A DNA stretch of 64,000 nucleotides from Adiantum capillus-veneris (Eukaryota > Streptophyta > Polypodiopsida > Polypodiales > Pteridaceae). The translations under genes were made by a program, and so were the position numbers. The notes beneath the pieces were generated by a model. The model saw nothing but the letters and a program-made list of their open reading frames with translations, did not search any database and was not told the DNA's origin. This document shows positions 59,984 to 64,000 of this stretch, one piece after another. The stretch spans positions 88,872,881 to 88,936,880 of the forward strand of contig CM043957.1 of NCBI GenBank assembly GCA_014529385.2, in the 5' to 3' direction. The stretch's first letter is position 1; every line of letters begins with the position of its first letter.

Positions 59984-62520
59984 CATCTGCTACACGTTGT
60001 AATAGCATACATTGTGGCCTTAGCTACTCTTGAGTGAGATGCCTCTTAATGATAGCACTTGCACCATCATGTTCACCATTCCCATGACCTGACCTAAAAG
60101 GTGATGTGTCATTTTCAAACTTGTTAGAGATTTCCATATCAAGCAAAGAAATAGAAAGGCCTCTTCGCTTTGAATTGTGAGGTTGCATCATCTGTCCACA
60201 CCCAATATTCTTTGAGCAATATGCCTAGCTCTTTCAACCATCCATAATGGAGCATACAGCAATGTTGGACAAAAAGAGTATCATAGATTTTATCATTAGA
60301 TATATAAAAATGATCGTATTTTTGGACACTCCCTACAATTTATACACATGTGATGTTGATAAAGATTGTGATCTGGTTAGAAAACCAATGCATAGATTGA
60401 ATCTCATTATGCTCTTTGAATGTGTGATTTTCAGCAAAATTCATACCTAACACTACCATATCTTTAGGGAAGATATGTGACACTCTTTAAATTGCTCAAC
60501 TTGCCATTTGTGAACCAAACTCCACCATGGTAGACTGGTAGCTACCACTATCAGATTGGCAGCTACCAAGACTAATAGTTGAATGCCTCAATGACACGTT
60601 GGTCAAACATGGGTGTGAAATAGTAAATTTATTTGGATTCATGGTAGATAAAGCATAGTGCAGTGCACCATGTGTTCAATGGTAGTAAGGGCAATGTGAC
60701 TGAGGGCCAAGAGTGTTCCTATCTTTTTCATTCGTGGAAGAAAATAATGAATCAACACACGATCAAGTATATAGTTGCATCGTCACAAGCAACACACAAA
60801 GATATTGTGTGAGAACTGGAGACAAGCACAATCCAAGGAGGAAGTTGCAACCAAAGCCCGGTTTCTACGACAATGGTGGCAATTAGGTAATTACATAGAC
60901 AAAAATCTTGCATACATGGATTCATGGCTAAGTTGATGGGAGGTCCACATTGCCCACTACCTAGGTAGCATCATGACGTCTATTGAAAACAAAACAAACG
61001 GTCCGCAAAAATCTTTTCAAAAGCAAATATGGGAGCTGGCTAGCAAGAGAGGGTTTCAAGAAGCAGGTATCACTACACCATTGACTTAGAAAATGAACTT
61101 CTACAGAGCACTAAACCTATTTTGTACTTGCAAGAAAAACATTTAGGGAAGGTCCTGTCCTTACAAAGGCTTGTTGAGCAGCTTAGTAATTCAACCAGCT
61201 CATGTCACATAGATCATTGATAAATCTATTGAGGGAACACTATGCTTCATAGTGCCCTCAACTCTAACGAGCAACAAGAAAACTTCTTTTGCAAGAGAGG
61301 TTGCCAACAGAGGTGATTAATGTTAAGGATGAGTCAACTCATCAACCAGAGTACAATTTAGTTATGAAGGATTAGCATCCAAGTGGACGACCAAGAAAGA
61401 TAAATTTTGCAGGTGAAGGATCTACAAACATGCTTGTAGAGGAATGAAGGGGTAGGGCCTATGGTAAATGAGAGCAAGATCAACGAATCAATGTGTGCTA
61501 TATTTGGCACACCTACCCAGACAATAAAGCAACTTGTATTGGAATGTCTAATGGGGGGGAAGATGTGGCAGGTTCATTCCAGGCTCCAGTGTGGGAGTTT
61601 CAACTCCCTCTTTCAAAGGAAATCACAAACATCCCAAGGGAAAATTCCACCAATGATTTTGGTCTTGTCTCGAGCACATCTTACATTGCCATATTTTGGA
61701 TAGCAATATTGACAGACAACATGAGACCGACCCGTTTGGCCAGTGCAAATTGACACAATTTTTTCTCCAGAGGAAGTGCAAAAATTCTATGAAGATGGGT
61801 ATCGAGTGGAACAAGTTGCAAGAGAGTGTGCTCCACATATGGAGACTCTAGCTATCAATGAGAATGTCATGTGAGTGACCATCTTGCTATAGAATACAAA
61901 CAAAGTATCGCATAATAATTTCAGTGGAGGTAACTCGCAAAATTGTTTTAGCTCTAGCTTTTAAGGCAAAGGTGACAGAGGAGATTTTTCAGACCAAAAG
62001 AGTGAATAAAGTTTTCAAGATGAAATTACAAAGAGAAGGAAATTGTGTGAATAAGTATGAAGATCAAATTTGCAAAGATCCAACTTGTATATGGCTAGAT
62101 CTTCAAAATTGTCTTGCACATAAGCGATCGTATTTGGCATGTAAGCACATTCACTTTGTATTCTTGCGTGTTTTAAGCTTAAGCTAGAAAGAAAATATGT
62201 TTATTCACCAACGAGTTATTAGTGAGGTTTAAGTCTTAAATGCACTCAATAGAGAGCGCACCTATCTTACCATAGATATGTAGCTGCATTTTAATTAGCT
62301 TTTTCCTAAAATGATATATGTTCTCTCTTCTTTGAATATTTGCAGTTTTGGAATCCCAATGATGAAGGATTATGAATAGTACAAGTTTTTATTATGATTT
62401 TCTAAGGTATATTCTTTGTCTTGCTCACATTACAGTGCATTGTTTTGTAATTTTTGTTTACATTGTGCCGTAGGGTATAAGGTTGTTGAGGTGTCAAAGA
62501 AGTCATCTATTCACGTAAAT
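59984..62520 (+). other. Decayed coding-like region, family unknown
   Basis: Between 60760 and 62190 the plus strand has stretches that read like broken exons (HPSGRPRKINFAGEGSTNML near 61380, PDNKATCIGMSNGGEDVAGS near 61515, KAKVTEEIFQTKRVNKVFKM near 61975). They are interrupted by many stops. HPSGRPRK is AT-hook-like. No known domain is evident; I see no intact gene. Confidence 0.3.
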
Positions 62521-63129
62521 ATTAAAGCAATAACCTCTCAAATGCTAAAAAAATAGCATTGTATTCACATTTTCTTTTGTTCACCACGCAATAAACAACG
62601 CAGAGCACTACTCTTTTCCCACCGTGTCTGACGATTTTGAGGCATGTGTCAAGTCTGCTTGGGATGCTCTGGAGGCCATTCCCAATGGCCAAGCAACATA
62701 TGGAGCCCAATGGTTCAAGCATGCTATCAAGACAACAATAAAAATATATGGCCTTTATCAAATGTGCACGGAACTGAAGATACGCTCGTTGCAAAGCTTG
62801 AATGAAAAGGGGCAATTTGCCATCACTTGTCAAAAGAGAGTTAGGATCATCATAGAGGTGGATGAGAGGAACCTGAAGGAATAGCTGGGGCAGGTGGTAG
62901 ATAATCTCTTTCCCATAGAGGACAGTACTGTTATAAAACCAAGGCCTTTGAGTAGTTGACTGTGGATGCAACTTTATAAATTGATGCCTTATGTACTACA
63001 AGTAATATGAAAGGTAATGCTTCTTGTGAAGAATGAATTTATATCTTTTTAAAGTTTTGATCAAATTGTCCAAGCTCTAAGAAATGGAGCATTTTGATAG
63101 AAATGAAATGTATGCCTATGTCTCACATG
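62521..63129 (+). other. Short unrecognised open frame
   Basis: The plus frame 62624-62884 (FEACVKSAWDALEAIPNGQA, then TIKIYGLYQMCTELKIRSLQ) reads like a protein exon: balanced composition, helical, no low complexity. It has no motif I know. It may belong to the same decayed element as 60.7-62.2 kb. Confidence 0.3.
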
Positions 63130-63130
63130 A

Positions 63131-63197
<67 letters not shown>
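63130..63197. repeat. (CT)n microsatellite
   Basis: About 34 CT units. Confidence 0.97.
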
Positions 63198-63200
<3 letters not shown>

Positions 63201-63481
63201 TAAAATATGATTGTCATTTCACGACCAACTTACATTCAAACAAAAAACACCATGGAATCATTCAATACACTATTAATAAGAGAAAGTTCCTTACACACAA
63301 TTACGGTCTATTTCAAATAGCAAACCCCAAATCTATGAGTTCCATTGCATCCAAAGTAAATACATATGGGGGTTGATACATCATGGGTGACGTGGAGGAA
63401 AGAAGGGTGGTGGGGGGCCATATCCTCTGGGAGGAAACAAAGGTCGTGCCAACGGGGGCAGTGCACCAAATGGTGAGAGAA

Positions 63482-63979
63482 CTACTCCAAATGGCAAAGG
63501 GTGTGAACTATATGTGGGGGGGGGGGGGGGGGGGGTGCAGGTAGTGAAAGAGGCAATGGATCAACCCCGGGTGGGGCCTCAGATGTGGAGGCAATGAATG
63601 CACTGGGAGACGGTCCAGTTGCATGCCATGCCAAAAATGGGGCTGTGAAAGTGGGATATGGTGCTGCTACTACCCCGCCCTGACTGCTGAGTGGTGTCGG
63701 GAACGGTGGGTCAAGCGGATGAAGCTGCTCGGACACCTGCTGTGGTTGCTCAGTTACCTGAGCTCTGACACTCCTATGAAACATCAATGTCGAGCCTAAA
63801 TCGGAAGGTAGACGCTGAGCTGGCTCCAAACAAGCAATGAAAACTGCCCAATCCTTCTCACAACTGATGCAATGTCTACGTAGTAGTAAACATTGTGCTG
63901 CCAATGTCCCAACTCCTGCAAAACAATCCAACACAGCATCTCCCATGTATGTGAAGGTACCTAGTAGCCATCTACACAA
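63482..63979 (-). CDS. Exon with SAM-dependent (amino-)methyltransferase-like motif, partial
   Basis: The exon follows a good splice acceptor on the minus strand (TTTTTTTGTGTAG at about 63993-63981) and opens WLLGTFTYMGDAVLDCFAGV, then GTLAAQCLLLRRHCISCEKD. The 'GDxVLDxFaGxGTl......l.RrcisiEkD' layout is motif I and the following beta-strand of DNA amino-methyltransferases (N6A/N4C type) in the permuted order where motif I comes late. The rest is a Pro/Ser-rich tail with poly-Pro from a run of 19 G on + (63517-63535), ending at TAG 63482-63484. The catalytic (D/N)PPY part would lie in exons beyond the right edge. In eukaryotes such domains occur in some transposons; I infer that here. The acceptor at the edge means the gene continues to higher coordinates. 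Confidence 0.5.
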   Translation of the reverse strand: MCRWLLGTFTYMGDAVLDCFAGVGTLAAQCLLLRRHCISCEKDWAVFIACLEPAQRLPSDLGSTLMFHRSVRAQVTEQPQQVSEQLHPLDPPFPTPLSSQGGVVAAPYPTFTAPFLAWHATGPSPSAFIASTSEAPPGVDPLPLSLPAPPPPPPPHIVHTLCHLE

Positions 63980-64000
63980 AAAAAGTTACCTTAAGATTTA

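Overview
This is nuclear DNA of a land plant. The evidence is one intact plant-type gene (EF-hand plus TPR, 809 aa), short GT-AG introns of 67-107 nt, two Ty1/copia elements primed by initiator Met-tRNA, L1-type LINEs with a DUF4283-like ORF1 and a zf-RVT tail, and a CACTA transposon. The many long GT/GA microsatellites and unusual protein families make me lean to a seed-free plant such as a fern, but only weakly. Most of the window is transposon-derived.

Layout. 1-8.5 kb: a partial Ser/Arg-rich gene on the minus strand, a small LTR-retrotransposon 3' end near 4.25-4.5 kb, otherwise no genes. 8.6-11.0 kb: the intact calcium-binding TPR gene. 13.5-20.3 kb: a cluster of unusual genes, namely a broken DUF4283-like gene, an unrecognised two-exon gene (+), two matching GC-rich foldbacks, a divergent histone H3-like gene (-) that starts MARTKQTAR and carries a long acidic spacer and one homopolymer frameshift, and a decayed spliced transposon-type gene (-). 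20.8-25.5 kb: a minus-strand LINE with ORF1 and ORF2. 25.5-35.2 kb: a plus-strand LINE split by a copia element (28646-34216). 35.2-46 kb: AT-rich DNA with repeated (GT)n(GA)n blocks, into which a second copia (38726-43902, perfect ATAGT duplication) has inserted. 46-49.5 kb: LINE fragments and an unrecognised three-exon gene. 52.7-58.6 kb: a CACTA transposon (CACTACAA ends, ATT duplication) whose interior holds a minisatellite and a 720-bp higher-order satellite. 59-64 kb: decayed sequence, ending in an exon with a SAM-dependent DNA-methyltransferase-like motif cut by the window edge.

The best candidates for something new are the H3-like gene at 16816-17680, the CACTA element carrying a two-monomer higher-order satellite, the unrecognised spliced genes at 14.0-15.6 and 47.2-48.5 kb, and the methyltransferase-like exon at the right edge. 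The only gene I would call ordinary, intact and conserved is the TPR/EF-hand gene. All family assignments come from reading motifs by eye; no database search was possible.
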